Assembly: GCF_019308285.1 (NCBI RefSeq)
Contig: NZ_WWEM01000036.1
Span: forward strand, 13,217 to 77,216
Origin: Flavobacterium quisquiliarum
GTDB lineage: Bacteria > Bacteroidota > Bacteroidia > Flavobacteriales > Flavobacteriaceae
Length of the DNA: 64,000 nucleotides
Reading direction: 5' to 3'
Position 1 is the first letter of the stretch. Each line of letters opens with the position of its first letter. The notes under the pieces were generated by a model. That model saw nothing but the letters and a program-made list of their open reading frames with translations, was not told the DNA's origin and did not search any database. The translations under genes were made by a program, and so were the position numbers. This document shows positions 1 through 8,050 of this stretch, one piece after another.

Positions 1-117
1 TTCTAAACTTCCATTCTAAACTTCCATTCTAAACTTCCATTCTAAACTTCCATTCTAAACTTCTATTCTAAACTTCTATTCTAAACTTCTATTCTAAACT
101 TCTATTCTAAACTTTCA
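1..117. repeat. 13-bp tandem repeat array
   Basis: Nine head-to-tail copies of the 13-mer TTCTAAACTTCCA. Copies 1-4 end in CCA, copies 5-8 end in CTA, and copy 9 ends in TCA. The block structure suggests growth by slippage or block duplication after one C-to-T change. The array starts at the window edge, so it may continue to the left. It lies next to the parS-like cluster and holds no gene. Confidence 0.95.
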
Positions 118-135
118 AAAAACATTTTAAAATCA

Positions 136-151
136 TGTTCCACGTGAAACA
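136..151. promoter_or_regulatory. parS: parS-like site 1
   Basis: TGTTCCACGTGAAACA matches the bacterial parS consensus TGTTNCACGTGAAACA exactly. The dyad extends by one A/T pair on each side. ParB binds this 16-mer and helps load SMC near the replication origin. It is the first of five such sites within about 200 bp. Confidence 0.85.
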
Positions 152-187
152 TCTATTCTTTTTCTTTTAAATTCAAATTTAAAAAAT

Positions 188-203
188 CGTTCCACGTGGA
201 ACG
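188..203. promoter_or_regulatory. parS: parS-like site 2 (perfect palindrome)
   Basis: CGTTCCACGTGGAACG is a perfect palindrome with the parS core TTCCACGTGGAA. The symmetry extends to 24 bp (184-207). The outer C/G bases differ from the canonical T/A, so it is a close variant of parS rather than an exact match. Confidence 0.7.
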
Positions 204-235
204 ATTTAATCTTTTATTCAAATTCTTTACATTAA

Positions 236-251
236 CGTTCCACGTGGAACG
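236..251. promoter_or_regulatory. parS: parS-like site 3 (perfect palindrome)
   Basis: The same 16-mer as site 2, again a perfect palindrome, extended to 20 bp (234-253). It begins 48 bp after the start of site 2. Confidence 0.7.
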
Positions 252-280
252 TTGTAAAATTCTTTTATTTTCTTCAGATA

Positions 281-296
281 TGTTTCACGTGGAACA
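281..296. promoter_or_regulatory. parS: parS-like site 4
   Basis: TGTTTCACGTGGAACA is the reverse complement of site 1 and an exact parS consensus match. The dyad extends to 22 bp (278-299). It begins 45 bp after site 3. Confidence 0.85.
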
Positions 297-318
297 TATA
301 TATTAAAAAGATGTTTAA

Positions 319-738
319 TTACTGTTCCACGTGAAACATCTTCATTTTCTCTTCTTCCTTCTGTCTCATTAATTGAGCTTCTTCGTCTGACTTATCTTTG
401 TATCCACAGTAATGTAGTATACCATGAGATAGCACTCTTTTAAGTTCTTCAGCAAATGAAACATTGAAGTCTTTTGCATTATCTGCAACGCGTTCTACAG
501 AAACAAAAATATCTCCATTTAACTCGTTACCAACTGAATAATCAAAACTAATTATATCAGTTAAAGTGTCGTGATCTAAATATTCTACATTGATTTTATG
601 AAGATACTCATCATCACAAAATATATAATTGATTTCACCTTCATTCTTGTTTTCAGAAACAATTACAGCACTAAGCCAGTCACTAAAAGCCTGCTCGTCT
701 CCTAAAGTAAAATCTGTTTCGTAATTAAAATTTATCAT
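319..738 (-). CDS. ybeY: Endoribonuclease YbeY (rRNA maturation factor)
   Basis: 139 aa, near the usual family length. YbeY is a single-strand metallo-endoribonuclease that acts in 16S rRNA 3' end maturation and ribosome quality control. The metal-binding region is visible as H105-x3-H109-x5-D115 (HGILHYCGYKD). Most bacterial YbeY proteins have a third His where this one has Asp115; I believe Asp is common in Bacteroidota. The last six residues (MFHVEQ) are encoded by a parS-like site. The start overlaps the DUF4175 stop codon upstream (ATGA, 735-738), so the two genes are probably translationally coupled on the minus strand. Confidence 0.93.
   Translation of the reverse strand: MINFNYETDFTLGDEQAFSDWLSAVIVSENKNEGEINYIFCDDEYLHKINVEYLDHDTLTDIISFDYSVGNELNGDIFVSVERVADNAKDFNVSFAEELKRVLSHGILHYCGYKDKSDEEAQLMRQKEEEKMKMFHVEQ
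323..338. promoter_or_regulatory. parS: parS-like site 5, inside the end of ybeY
   Basis: TGTTCCACGTGAAACA again, identical to site 1. It overlaps the 3' end of ybeY, where the opposite strand reads ATG TTT CAC GTG GAA CAG TAA and encodes the last residues MFHVEQ. It begins 42 bp after site 4. Confidence 0.85.
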
Positions 739-3700
739 TTTGTATTAAAGTATTCTTGAACTTTTTGATTAAAATTCGAGCGCAAAGGTAGTGATTGTCT
801 GTTTAATATCTCTACACTGTTTAAATATTCCAATAGTGAACTTGGCAAAGCATTGGAACGATTAGTAAATTCAGCCTTATTAGTTTCAGATTGTCTTTGT
901 GTATCTTGACCTTGTTGCTGAACTGCGTTATTCAATTTCCATAATTCTTGCTGAATATTTAATATACGTTGCAGGTTCTCATTCTTAAAACCTTTATTCA
1001 AAATCTGCTTCTCAGATTGTTTCATTTGGTCAATAACAGATTTCCCTTGAGAGTCTAAACCTTTCTTTGCTAACTCTTTTTGTAGTGCTTCACGAAGCTT
1101 AACTTGCTCTTTGTAAATTTCCATTATTGCTTCTGCATCTCCTTCTCCATCTTCTCCTTCATTATCGTTCTTCTCTCCTTTTCCATTCTTTCCATCTTTA
1201 CCCGAAGAACCTTTATTTCCACTTTTGTTACCTTGTCCTTCTTTACCCTGACCATCTTTTCCTTGTCCATTTTGTCCTTGTCCAGGCTTTCCATCTTTAC
1301 CTTCTCCAGGTTTATCACCAGATTGCTGTCCAGGTTTCATACCTTCTTTCATCTTATCAGCAAGTCCTTTTTGTTTCTGAATAATATCTGGCAATTGCAT
1401 TCCTTGTCCGTCACCTGGTTTAGGTTTCCCCGCTCCCGGTTTAGACATAGACATCTGCATATTATTCAATAAATCACTTAAGAAATCGGCTAACTTATTG
1501 GCAGATGAAACCGCATATTGTTGGTGTGAAACTCCTCTTGGAATCTGTACATCAGTTAAAGTTTCAATTGCCTTGTCCATGTTGTATTGAACATTTCCTA
1601 TTTCTTTAGTTACGTCTTCTGCTACCTTTGGGTTACGTAATGAAAGTGCAAACAAACTATCATCTACATGTCTAAACTGCTGTTTCAAATTCTGCTGAAT
1701 CTTAATGTTTTTTGTGAATGTAGAAGAACCCAATTTCATTGCTTTGAACTGTTTCATCACATCTTCTTGCGACAAAGAATAAGCTAAAAGATTATCTAGA
1801 ATCTGACGAAGCATTGCTACATCTTCCTCCAATTGTTCTTGTTCTCCACCTTCCATTTCACTCTGCATTTCCTGAGCCATAGACTTCATTTTCTTTGCAG
1901 CACTTTTCTGTTTTGGTTTAGCTCCAGAAGTATTCTTTTTACTCAATTCTTCAGAAGCTTTATTCAAATCATTGTCTACATCTTTCTCTTTTGAAGCATC
2001 AGATGGAATATCCAAAGGTTTCTTTAAAGTCTTATTTTCCTCTTTTAAATCTTTTAAATCTTCTTGAATCTTATCAAAAGATTTATTGATTTCATCCTGC
2101 TTTTCTTTAGTATTTTCTTTCTCTTTATTTGCTAACTGTTCCTGTTGTTCTGACAGTTTATTTAGTTTCTCTGCAACCTGTTCTGCTTTCTTTGAAACAT
2201 AAAAACGTTTGGTTAGCTCGACCAATTGTTCTAAATTACGAGATTGGTTTTTACTAATTTGTTTGAACTTTTCCATCTTATCAAACAGTTCCTCACTGTT
2301 TAATTTATCATTTAAGTTCTTTAATTCGTCTAATAATTTCTGATTCTTTTCTAAATCTTTCTGTGCATTATCTAAACGCTTTTGTAAATCATCAGCAGTT
2401 TTATCCTTCTTATCATCTTTGAATTTGTCTAGATTCTGATTCATTTTTTCAGAAAATTGTTTCATCATTTCATCTTGTTGTTTCTGACGTTTGATAAAAT
2501 CATTGATCTTCTGCTGGTCTTTAAACTCTAAATTATCTTTTTCTTTTCCTGTATTCTGAAGCTTATCCATTTCTGAAATCTGCTTCGTTTGGTTCTTCAA
2601 AGATTTAGATAAACTATTAATATTTTGATTTTGCTGTTGCAATTCCTGATCTTGAATTTCATCTGTGGTTGCTACACGATCTGAAAATGTAGAAGACTTT
2701 GTAGACTTAAATCCGTGTGGAGCATCATTATCAAAAACTTCAAAATAGTATTCGTATGAAACTCCTTCTTCTACCGGAAGGTTACTTGGGAAATTAAAAA
2801 CAAACTGATCAAATACTCCAGACTTCACCGGAATGTTTCCACGTTTAGCAGACTGTGGTTTGTTACGTTCGTAATATACAATTTGTAACTTCGAAAGTCC
2901 GTAGTCGTCACCCAATCTTCCTAATATATAGTTCTTATCTAGCTTCAAACTGTCTGGTGCAGGACCAACATTGATCGTTGGAAACTGATCTTTGATCACA
3001 GACAGCTGATAATCCAGTTTTTCGTAGTTTTTAACCTTATCATTAGACGTAAGTATTTGATATTCTGTATTTTGACCTATATTTTTAGCTAATTTAAACT
3101 CATTTTCTGCTTTATTGAACTTAAATACTTCATTATCTCTTTTCCATACCACTTCTTGGGTAGATTTCGTATTCATTATCCAAGTTACAGTTGTTCCTTC
3201 AGATACAATTGCGTTTCCTGTTCCCTGAATTGTCTCTGATTTTTTCTTTAGATAAGAAGGAAAATTTAAAACCATTTTGAAGTTTGCTATCGACGGAACT
3301 GTTATAACTTTCAATTCGTATTCCTCTGAAACAACTGAATTACCTTCAAAAGAAAATTGAATATCGCTAGAAGGTTTTTCAATTTTAAATTCAAACTTTC
3401 CAGATTGTGGAGATTCCATAAAATAACTTTCGTCACCAATATGAATCATCACATTTTCAGGAACAACGTTTCCAACAGATTCCATTTTAATCACAAAATC
3501 TTTGTTTTGTTCTGCTTGTAAATTAGAATTCAAAACCACAAATTTGAAAGGAGCTGGTGGCAAAAATGCAGCATTGAAATGCACTACTCTATTCAAACTC
3601 TGCGAAATTATATTGCTATTTCCAGAAATATAAAACACTGCAAAAAGCAAAATTGGAACTACAGCTAATGGCAAATATTTTTTATTCGCTTTAAAATTTA

Positions 3701-4136
3701 TGGCATTTCCAAAAGGAATTGGCTGTAAAGAATTTGCTTTTTGTTCGATTGAAGCTAAAACTAGTTCAGAACTTTCAGCATTATTTTCAGATGATAATTG
3801 CAAAAAGTTAGTCAGCTTATCACTTACTTCTGTGAAATGACTTCCAATAATTTTTGAAGCCTGAGTATAATCAATTCCCTTTTGAAGTTTGAATAACTTA
3901 AATAATGGAAAAAGAATTAAACGGACTAAAAGAAAAACTTCAACTCCAACAAATAACCAAAACAGAAAAGTTCTTCCTAAAGGTTTTAACCAAAGAAAGT
4001 ACTCTACAAAAAGCGTAAATAGAAAATATAATAAACCAAAACCGGTAAAAAGCAATATGCCTTTTATCAGTTCGTTGGTATAATATTTCTTAATGAAAGC
4101 CTCTAACTTTTGATATATTGCAGATGATGTTTTCAA
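735..4136 (-). CDS. DUF4175 family membrane protein
   Basis: 1133 aa. Three hydrophobic segments near the N-terminus (about residues 25-45, 53-78 and 153-170) should anchor it in the inner membrane. A beta-rich extracytoplasmic region follows to about residue 480, then a long Lys/Glu/Gln coiled-coil region (about 500-800). A low-complexity Gly/Gln/Lys/Asp tract rich in GQGKDG-type motifs lies near 930-1010. This architecture matches the DUF4175 family, which commonly sits beside ybeY in flavobacteria; its function is unknown. The reading frame begins with TTG (4134-4136), as no ATG is better placed, and a TACTTTTA box lies 26 bp upstream. It overlaps ybeY by 4 nt. Confidence 0.85.
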   Translation of the reverse strand: MKTSSAIYQKLEAFIKKYYTNELIKGILLFTGFGLLYFLFTLFVEYFLWLKPLGRTFLFWLFVGVEVFLLVRLILFPLFKLFKLQKGIDYTQASKIIGSHFTEVSDKLTNFLQLSSENNAESSELVLASIEQKANSLQPIPFGNAINFKANKKYLPLAVVPILLFAVFYISGNSNIISQSLNRVVHFNAAFLPPAPFKFVVLNSNLQAEQNKDFVIKMESVGNVVPENVMIHIGDESYFMESPQSGKFEFKIEKPSSDIQFSFEGNSVVSEEYELKVITVPSIANFKMVLNFPSYLKKKSETIQGTGNAIVSEGTTVTWIMNTKSTQEVVWKRDNEVFKFNKAENEFKLAKNIGQNTEYQILTSNDKVKNYEKLDYQLSVIKDQFPTINVGPAPDSLKLDKNYILGRLGDDYGLSKLQIVYYERNKPQSAKRGNIPVKSGVFDQFVFNFPSNLPVEEGVSYEYYFEVFDNDAPHGFKSTKSSTFSDRVATTDEIQDQELQQQNQNINSLSKSLKNQTKQISEMDKLQNTGKEKDNLEFKDQQKINDFIKRQKQQDEMMKQFSEKMNQNLDKFKDDKKDKTADDLQKRLDNAQKDLEKNQKLLDELKNLNDKLNSEELFDKMEKFKQISKNQSRNLEQLVELTKRFYVSKKAEQVAEKLNKLSEQQEQLANKEKENTKEKQDEINKSFDKIQEDLKDLKEENKTLKKPLDIPSDASKEKDVDNDLNKASEELSKKNTSGAKPKQKSAAKKMKSMAQEMQSEMEGGEQEQLEEDVAMLRQILDNLLAYSLSQEDVMKQFKAMKLGSSTFTKNIKIQQNLKQQFRHVDDSLFALSLRNPKVAEDVTKEIGNVQYNMDKAIETLTDVQIPRGVSHQQYAVSSANKLADFLSDLLNNMQMSMSKPGAGKPKPGDGQGMQLPDIIQKQKGLADKMKEGMKPGQQSGDKPGEGKDGKPGQGQNGQGKDGQGKEGQGNKSGNKGSSGKDGKNGKGEKNDNEGEDGEGDAEAIMEIYKEQVKLREALQKELAKKGLDSQGKSVIDQMKQSEKQILNKGFKNENLQRILNIQQELWKLNNAVQQQGQDTQRQSETNKAEFTNRSNALPSSLLEYLNSVEILNRQSLPLRSNFNQKVQEYFNTK

Positions 4137-4162
4137 AATAAATCTGTTTTAATTATAACCTA

Positions 4163-4170
4163 TAAAAGTA
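4163..4170 (-). promoter_or_regulatory. Probable -7 box for the DUF4175-ybeY operon
   Basis: The minus strand reads TACTTTTA, one base off the Bacteroidota -7 consensus TAnnTTTG. It lies 26 bp upstream of the TTG start. No clear -33 TTG was found. Confidence 0.45.
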
Positions 4171-4201
4171 GTAATTATAAAGATTCAAATTCCAAAAAAT
4201 T

Positions 4202-4246
4202 AAATTCCAAATTCCAAGTAATCACTACCATTGGAATTTGGAATTT
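4202..4246. repeat. Perfect inverted repeat of AATTCCAA words
   Basis: A 16-bp left arm (4202-4217, AAATTCCAAATTCCAA) and a perfectly complementary right arm (4231-4246) flank a 13-nt loop. It lies between the divergent DUF4175 and gltX promoters, so it terminates neither gene. The same 16-mer right arm recurs exactly at 50543-50558, which suggests a dispersed intergenic repeat family. Confidence 0.8.
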
Positions 4247-4252
4247 TAAAAA

Positions 4253-4280
4253 TTGGGATTTATCTAAAGTTGTATCTTTG
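4253..4280 (+). promoter_or_regulatory. gltX promoter
   Basis: TTG at 4253-4255, a 17-bp spacer, then TATCTTTG at 4273-4280 fit the Bacteroidota consensus TTG-N17-23-TAnnTTTG. The box covers an in-frame TTG at 4278, so translation must start further downstream, at ATG 4299. Confidence 0.8.
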
Positions 4281-4298
4281 CAACAAAATTTTAAACAA

Positions 4299-5804
4299 AT
4301 GTCAAAGCAAGTTCGTGTGCGTTTTGCACCAAGTCCGACTGGACCGTTACATATTGGCGGAGTTCGTACTGCCCTATTTAATTATTTATTTGCAAAGAAA
4401 CATAACGGTGTTTTTTATCTAAGAATTGAAGATACAGATCAGACTCGTTTTGTTCCAGGTGCAGAAGCTTACATTATGGAAGCTCTTGAATGGTTAGGAA
4501 TTGCTCCTGAAGAAACAGTTGGAAAAAATGAAAAATTTGGTCCGTACAGACAAAGCGAACGTAAAGATTTATACCAACAATATGCAGATCAGTTGATCAA
4601 TTCTGGTTGGGCATATTATGCTTTTGATACTCCGGAAGCTTTGGATGCACATAGAAAACAACACGAAGCTGAAGGAAAAACATTTATTTACAATCACCAC
4701 AATCGTGAAAAACTAGATACATCATTGGTAATTTCTGCTGATGAAGTTGCTAAAAGAATTGCGAATGGAGAACATTATGTAATCCGTTTTAAAACTCCAG
4801 TTGATGAAACATTACATTTGAAAGACATCATTCGTGGAGATGTAAAGTTTGAAACTAATCTTTTGGATGATAAAGTTTTATTCAAAAGTGACGGAATGCC
4901 AACGTACCATTTAGCCAATATTGTTGATGATCATTTAATGGAAACTTCACATGTAATTCGTGGAGAAGAATGGTTGCCTTCTATGCCACTTCACGTTTTA
5001 CTATACAAAGCATTTGGTTGGGAAGCTCCGGAATTTGCACACTTACCTTTGATTTTAAAACCAGTTGGAAATGGAAAACTATCAAAAAGAGATGGAGACA
5101 AAATGGGATTCCCAGTATTTCCTTTAGAATGGAAAACTGAAGAAGGTGTTTCATCTGGTTATAGAGAAAAAGGATTTTTCCCAGAAGCGGTTGTAAACTT
5201 TCTTGCTTTGTTAGGATGGAACGATGGAACTGACAAAGAACTATTTTCTTTAGAAGAATTAGCTGAGGCATTTGACTTAAACCGAGTTCATAAAGCTGGA
5301 GCAAAATTTGATCCAGAAAAAAACAAATGGTTCAACCACCAATATTTAGTAAAACAAAATGACGCAGATTTAGCAAAAACCTTCTCTCCTATTTTAGAAG
5401 AAAAAGGCATTGATGTTTCTAAATATGATCTAACAAGAATTGTTTCTTTGATTAAAGAAAGAGCAAACTTCGTTTCAGAATTTTGGGATCTGACAGATTT
5501 CTTTTTCCAAGCGCCAACATCTTATGATGAGAAAGCAAGTAAAAATTGGAAAGAAGAAACTCCAACTTTAATGCAGGAACTGATTTCTGTTTTAGAAAAT
5601 ATCGAAGATTTTACTTCTGCAAATATTGAAACAATCGTAAAAGATTGGTTAACTAAAAACGAAATCGGAATGGGTAAAGTAATGCAACCTTTTCGTTTAA
5701 GTTTAGTTGGAGCTTTGAAAGGTCCTCATCTATTTGACATTGTTGAAATCATTGGAAAAGAAGAAACTATTTCTAGAATCCAGAAAGCAATTGAAACTTT
5801 ATAA
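4299..5804 (+). CDS. gltX: Glutamate--tRNA ligase
   Basis: 501 aa from ATG 4299, giving the N-terminus MSKQVRVRFAPSPTGPLHIG. The class I aminoacyl-tRNA synthetase signatures are present: the HIGH-type PLHIGG motif near residue 18 and the KMSKS-type KLSKRDGD motif near residue 260. It charges tRNA-Glu with glutamate in the cytoplasm. A longer reading frame from TTG 4278 is open, but that codon lies within the -7 promoter box, so I reject it. The gene is monocistronic, with its own promoter and a strong hairpin terminator after it. A separate glnS is also present in this window, so glutamine charging need not depend on this enzyme. Confidence 0.97.
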   Translation: MSKQVRVRFAPSPTGPLHIGGVRTALFNYLFAKKHNGVFYLRIEDTDQTRFVPGAEAYIMEALEWLGIAPEETVGKNEKFGPYRQSERKDLYQQYADQLINSGWAYYAFDTPEALDAHRKQHEAEGKTFIYNHHNREKLDTSLVISADEVAKRIANGEHYVIRFKTPVDETLHLKDIIRGDVKFETNLLDDKVLFKSDGMPTYHLANIVDDHLMETSHVIRGEEWLPSMPLHVLLYKAFGWEAPEFAHLPLILKPVGNGKLSKRDGDKMGFPVFPLEWKTEEGVSSGYREKGFFPEAVVNFLALLGWNDGTDKELFSLEELAEAFDLNRVHKAGAKFDPEKNKWFNHQYLVKQNDADLAKTFSPILEEKGIDVSKYDLTRIVSLIKERANFVSEFWDLTDFFFQAPTSYDEKASKNWKEETPTLMQELISVLENIEDFTSANIETIVKDWLTKNEIGMGKVMQPFRLSLVGALKGPHLFDIVEIIGKEETISRIQKAIETL

Positions 5805-5827
5805 TTAAAAATTTCATTCAAAAATAG

Positions 5828-5868
5828 AAACGCTAAGAAACATCGACCAAATGTTCTTAGCGTTTTTT
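5828..5868 (+). terminator. gltX terminator
   Basis: AAACGCTAAGAA (5828-5839) pairs perfectly with TTCTTAGCGTTT (5854-5865), a 12-bp stem running into a T tract, 24 nt after the gltX stop. Confidence 0.9.
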
Positions 5869-5939
5869 TAATGTCTAATAATTTTAATTTAGAAGAATTT
5901 TCGTAATTTACCGAAATCATAAATATAAATTATATAACC

Positions 5940-6920
5940 ATGAGCACAGCATTAATTATCTTTTTAGTATTGGCATTCTTTATTTTCATGTCGTCTTTCT
6001 TTACTGTAAAACAGCAATCGTCTGTTATTATCGAACGATTTGGAAAATTTCAGAGTGTGAGAAATTCAGGATTACAACTTAAAATTCCGATGGTTGATAG
6101 ATTGGCCGGAAGAGTAAATCTTAAAATTCAGCAGCTAGATGTTATCATCGAAACCAAAACCAGAGATAACGTTTTTATTAAAATGAAAGTTTCTGTTCAA
6201 TTTAAAGTAATTCAGGATAAAGTATACGAAGCATTTTATAAACTAGAATATCCTCATGATCAAATCACTTCTTACGTTTTTGATGTAGTTCGTGCCGAAG
6301 TTCCAAAACTAAAACTGGATGATGTTTTTGAAAGAAAAGATGATATTGCGGTTGCAGTAAAACGTGAATTGAACGAAGCAATGTCAACTTACGGATACGA
6401 TATCATCAATACTTTGGTTACTGATATTGATCCGGACATTCAGGTAAAAAATGCAATGAACAGAATCAACGCTGCAGATAGAGAAAAAACAGCGGCCGAA
6501 TTTGAAGCAGAAAGTTCAAGAATTAGAATCGTAGCAAAAGCAAAAGCCGAAGCTGAAAGTAAACGTTTACAAGGACAAGGTATTGCAGATCAACGTCGTG
6601 AAATTGCAAGAGGTTTGGTTGAAAGTGTTGAAGTTTTGAACCAAGTTGGAATCAACTCTCAAGAAGCTTCTGCTTTAATTGTAGTAACACAGCATTATGA
6701 TACTTTACAATCTATTGGATCTGATACAAACTCAAACTTAATTCTTCTTCCAAATTCTCCACAAGCCGGAAGTGATATGTTAAACAATATGGTGGCATCA
6801 TTCTCAGCTTCAAATCAAGTTGGAGAAATGATGAAGAAAAACAATAAAAAAGTGGAAAAACCAAAACAAGCACCAAGACAATCTGGTTATGAAGATGACA
6901 TTCAACCAGATGTTCAATAA
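5940..6920 (+). CDS. SPFH/band-7 (stomatin-prohibitin) membrane protein
   Basis: 326 aa. An N-terminal membrane segment (residues 3-22) is followed by a classic SPFH domain beginning KQQSSVIIERFGKFQSVRNSG and ending near residue 190. An Ala/Glu-rich helix (AEFEAESSRIRIVAKAKAEA) and a Lys-rich tail (residues 300-326) follow. Stomatin-like SPFH proteins of this type form large membrane-bound oligomers linked to membrane microdomains or protease control. No NfeD partner lies next to it, so its pathway is unclear. It appears monocistronic, ending at a bidirectional terminator. Confidence 0.88.
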   Translation: MSTALIIFLVLAFFIFMSSFFTVKQQSSVIIERFGKFQSVRNSGLQLKIPMVDRLAGRVNLKIQQLDVIIETKTRDNVFIKMKVSVQFKVIQDKVYEAFYKLEYPHDQITSYVFDVVRAEVPKLKLDDVFERKDDIAVAVKRELNEAMSTYGYDIINTLVTDIDPDIQVKNAMNRINAADREKTAAEFEAESSRIRIVAKAKAEAESKRLQGQGIADQRREIARGLVESVEVLNQVGINSQEASALIVVTQHYDTLQSIGSDTNSNLILLPNSPQAGSDMLNNMVASFSASNQVGEMMKKNNKKVEKPKQAPRQSGYEDDIQPDVQ

Positions 6921-6931
6921 TAATTAAAAAT

Positions 6932-6960
6932 AAAAAAGAGGCTTAACTGCCTCTTTTTTT
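6932..6960. terminator. Bidirectional terminator (SPFH gene / 6943 gene)
   Basis: GAGGC (6938-6942) and GCCTC (6949-6953) form the stem, with A and T runs on either side, so it can work on both strands. The stop codon of the minus-strand gene (6943-6945) lies in the loop. Confidence 0.8.
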
Positions 6961-7197
6961 ATTCATAAACCAATTGATTATAAATGGAATAATTGATTGT
7001 AAAATTTGTGGATATGATTTTTTTACATAATCGGTGTAAGATGAAACAAATCCGTTTACTATATTTTGCGGTGTAATGCTTTCTTTAGTTCTCTGAAAAC
7101 TCAAAACCAATTTCTGATAATTGATCTCTTTTTCTAATTTTAAGATTTCTAAATCTCTGTCGATTTCAGCATAAGAAGAGTATTTTTTCTTTTCCAT
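6943..7197 (-). CDS. Small conserved protein, DUF6327-like
   Basis: 84 aa and lysine-rich. The N-terminal half (KKYSSYAEIDRDLEILKLEKEINYQKL) looks like an amphipathic helix, and a mildly hydrophobic stretch follows (SIIPFIINWFM, residues 68-78). It lies 5 bp downstream of the holin-X type gene and is the last gene of the three-gene ytxH unit. From memory it resembles the DUF6327 family found in this context in flavobacteria, but I am not certain of the family number. Its function is unknown. Confidence 0.7.
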   Translation of the reverse strand: MEKKKYSSYAEIDRDLEILKLEKEINYQKLVLSFQRTKESITPQNIVNGFVSSYTDYVKKSYPQILQSIIPFIINWFMNKKRGS

Positions 7198-7202
7198 AAG
7201 TC

Positions 7203-7553
7203 TTAGTCATTAAAAAATATTTCTGAGAATTTCTCTAAAATTGGCCCTTCCACCATTTTGTCTTTTATAAAGAAAAGTAAAATAGTAAATAAAAGGTAAA
7301 TTCCTCCTACTGTTAAAAATCCTAAAGCATTACTTTCAAATAAAGATCCAAAAGCGTACGCTGCGGCAAAAGATCCGAAAATTAAAACCATAGTGAAACA
7401 CAACAAGATCAAAGTGAATTTGAAAATCAAGGTTGTAGATTTCATTGCCACTTTAAATCCCCAAAGTTTATAGTAAGCCAAATGACTTTCAATATACACT
7501 CTAGTTTGGTCCTGAATTTTTTCAGTGTTTTCTTTTAACTCTTCAAAAGCCAT
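7203..7553 (-). CDS. Phage holin family (DUF1469, holin-X type) membrane protein
   Basis: 116 aa. A polar N-terminal helix (MAFEELKENTEKIQDQTRVYIES) is followed by two long membrane segments (about residues 43-68 and 76-97). This is the layout of the holin-X/DUF1469 superfamily. Despite the name, these chromosomal proteins are not phage lysis genes. Their pairing with YtxH-type proteins suggests an envelope or stress role, which is inference. It lies between ytxH and the small gene at 6943 on the minus strand. Confidence 0.8.
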   Translation of the reverse strand: MAFEELKENTEKIQDQTRVYIESHLAYYKLWGFKVAMKSTTLIFKFTLILLCFTMVLIFGSFAAAYAFGSLFESNALGFLTVGGIYLLFTILLFFIKDKMVEGPILEKFSEIFFND

Positions 7554-7575
7554 AATTATAAATTTTTAAATAAAA

Positions 7576-7621
7576 AAAAGCACAAAACTTTACTATAAAA
7601 ATAAGCAAGTTATGTGCTTTT
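7576..7621 (-). terminator. Hairpin between ytxH and the holin-X type gene
   Basis: AAAAGCACAAAACTT (7576-7590) pairs with 7607-7621 in 14 of 15 positions. On the minus strand it is followed by a T run (7572-7579), so it looks like a terminator or attenuator after ytxH that would reduce transcription into the two downstream genes. Confidence 0.75.
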
Positions 7622-7630
7622 AAAAAATTA

Positions 7631-7957
7631 TTATTTCTGAAGTTTCGCGTTCTGTGCTTTCAATTCAGCCAATTTAGTTTCTAAAAAAGTAATTACTTCT
7701 TCTGTTTTATGGCTGACATTTGAAAGTAAATCATTCAAAGTTCCATCAAGGTTTTGAGTAGCACTTGTAAATTTTTCACGAAGAACTTCCGAGCTGGCCT
7801 CAAAAGAATCTTTGATATTATGCTTTGCATCGTCAATACCTTCTTTGATTTTTGCTCTCGTTTTTGATCCTTTATCTGGAGCAAATAAAATTCCGATTGC
7901 TGCTCCCGCAGCTGCAGCCGCTAAAATTGCTGCTGCCGTATTTAAGTTCTTAGACAT
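7631..7957 (-). CDS. YtxH domain-containing protein
   Basis: 108 aa. The N-terminus has an Ala/Gly-rich membrane segment (residues 7-27, AAAILAAAAAGAAIGILFAP) followed by DKGSKTRAKIKEG, the hallmark of the YtxH family (general-stress-type membrane proteins). The rest is an amphipathic helix rich in Lys and Glu. It is the first gene of a minus-strand group with the holin-X type and 84-aa genes. The hairpin after it suggests it is expressed more strongly than they are. The biochemical function of the family is not known. Confidence 0.85.
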   Translation of the reverse strand: MSKNLNTAAAILAAAAAGAAIGILFAPDKGSKTRAKIKEGIDDAKHNIKDSFEASSEVLREKFTSATQNLDGTLNDLLSNVSHKTEEVITFLETKLAELKAQNAKLQK

Positions 7958-8050
7958 GATTTCACAATTTTTAAATTATTATTAAAGATACTCATTTTTA
8001 AAATGATAAAACTTTGATTAATTGTTATTTACTAAAAATTAACAATCTAA

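Noticed and set aside
1104..1472. Open frames on the plus strand opposite the low-complexity part of the DUF4175 gene
   Set aside because: They are mirror images of the Lys/Gly/Gln-rich repeats on the real strand, with Leu/Phe/His-rich composition and no family match.
4278..4298. Longer gltX starting at TTG 4278
   Set aside because: The TTG lies inside the -7 promoter box TATCTTTG, and the ATG at 4299 gives the standard GltX N-terminus.
7203..7553. Prophage lysis gene because of the holin-type fold
   Set aside because: No endolysin, tail or integrase genes are near; the neighbours are YtxH-type and small chromosomal genes.
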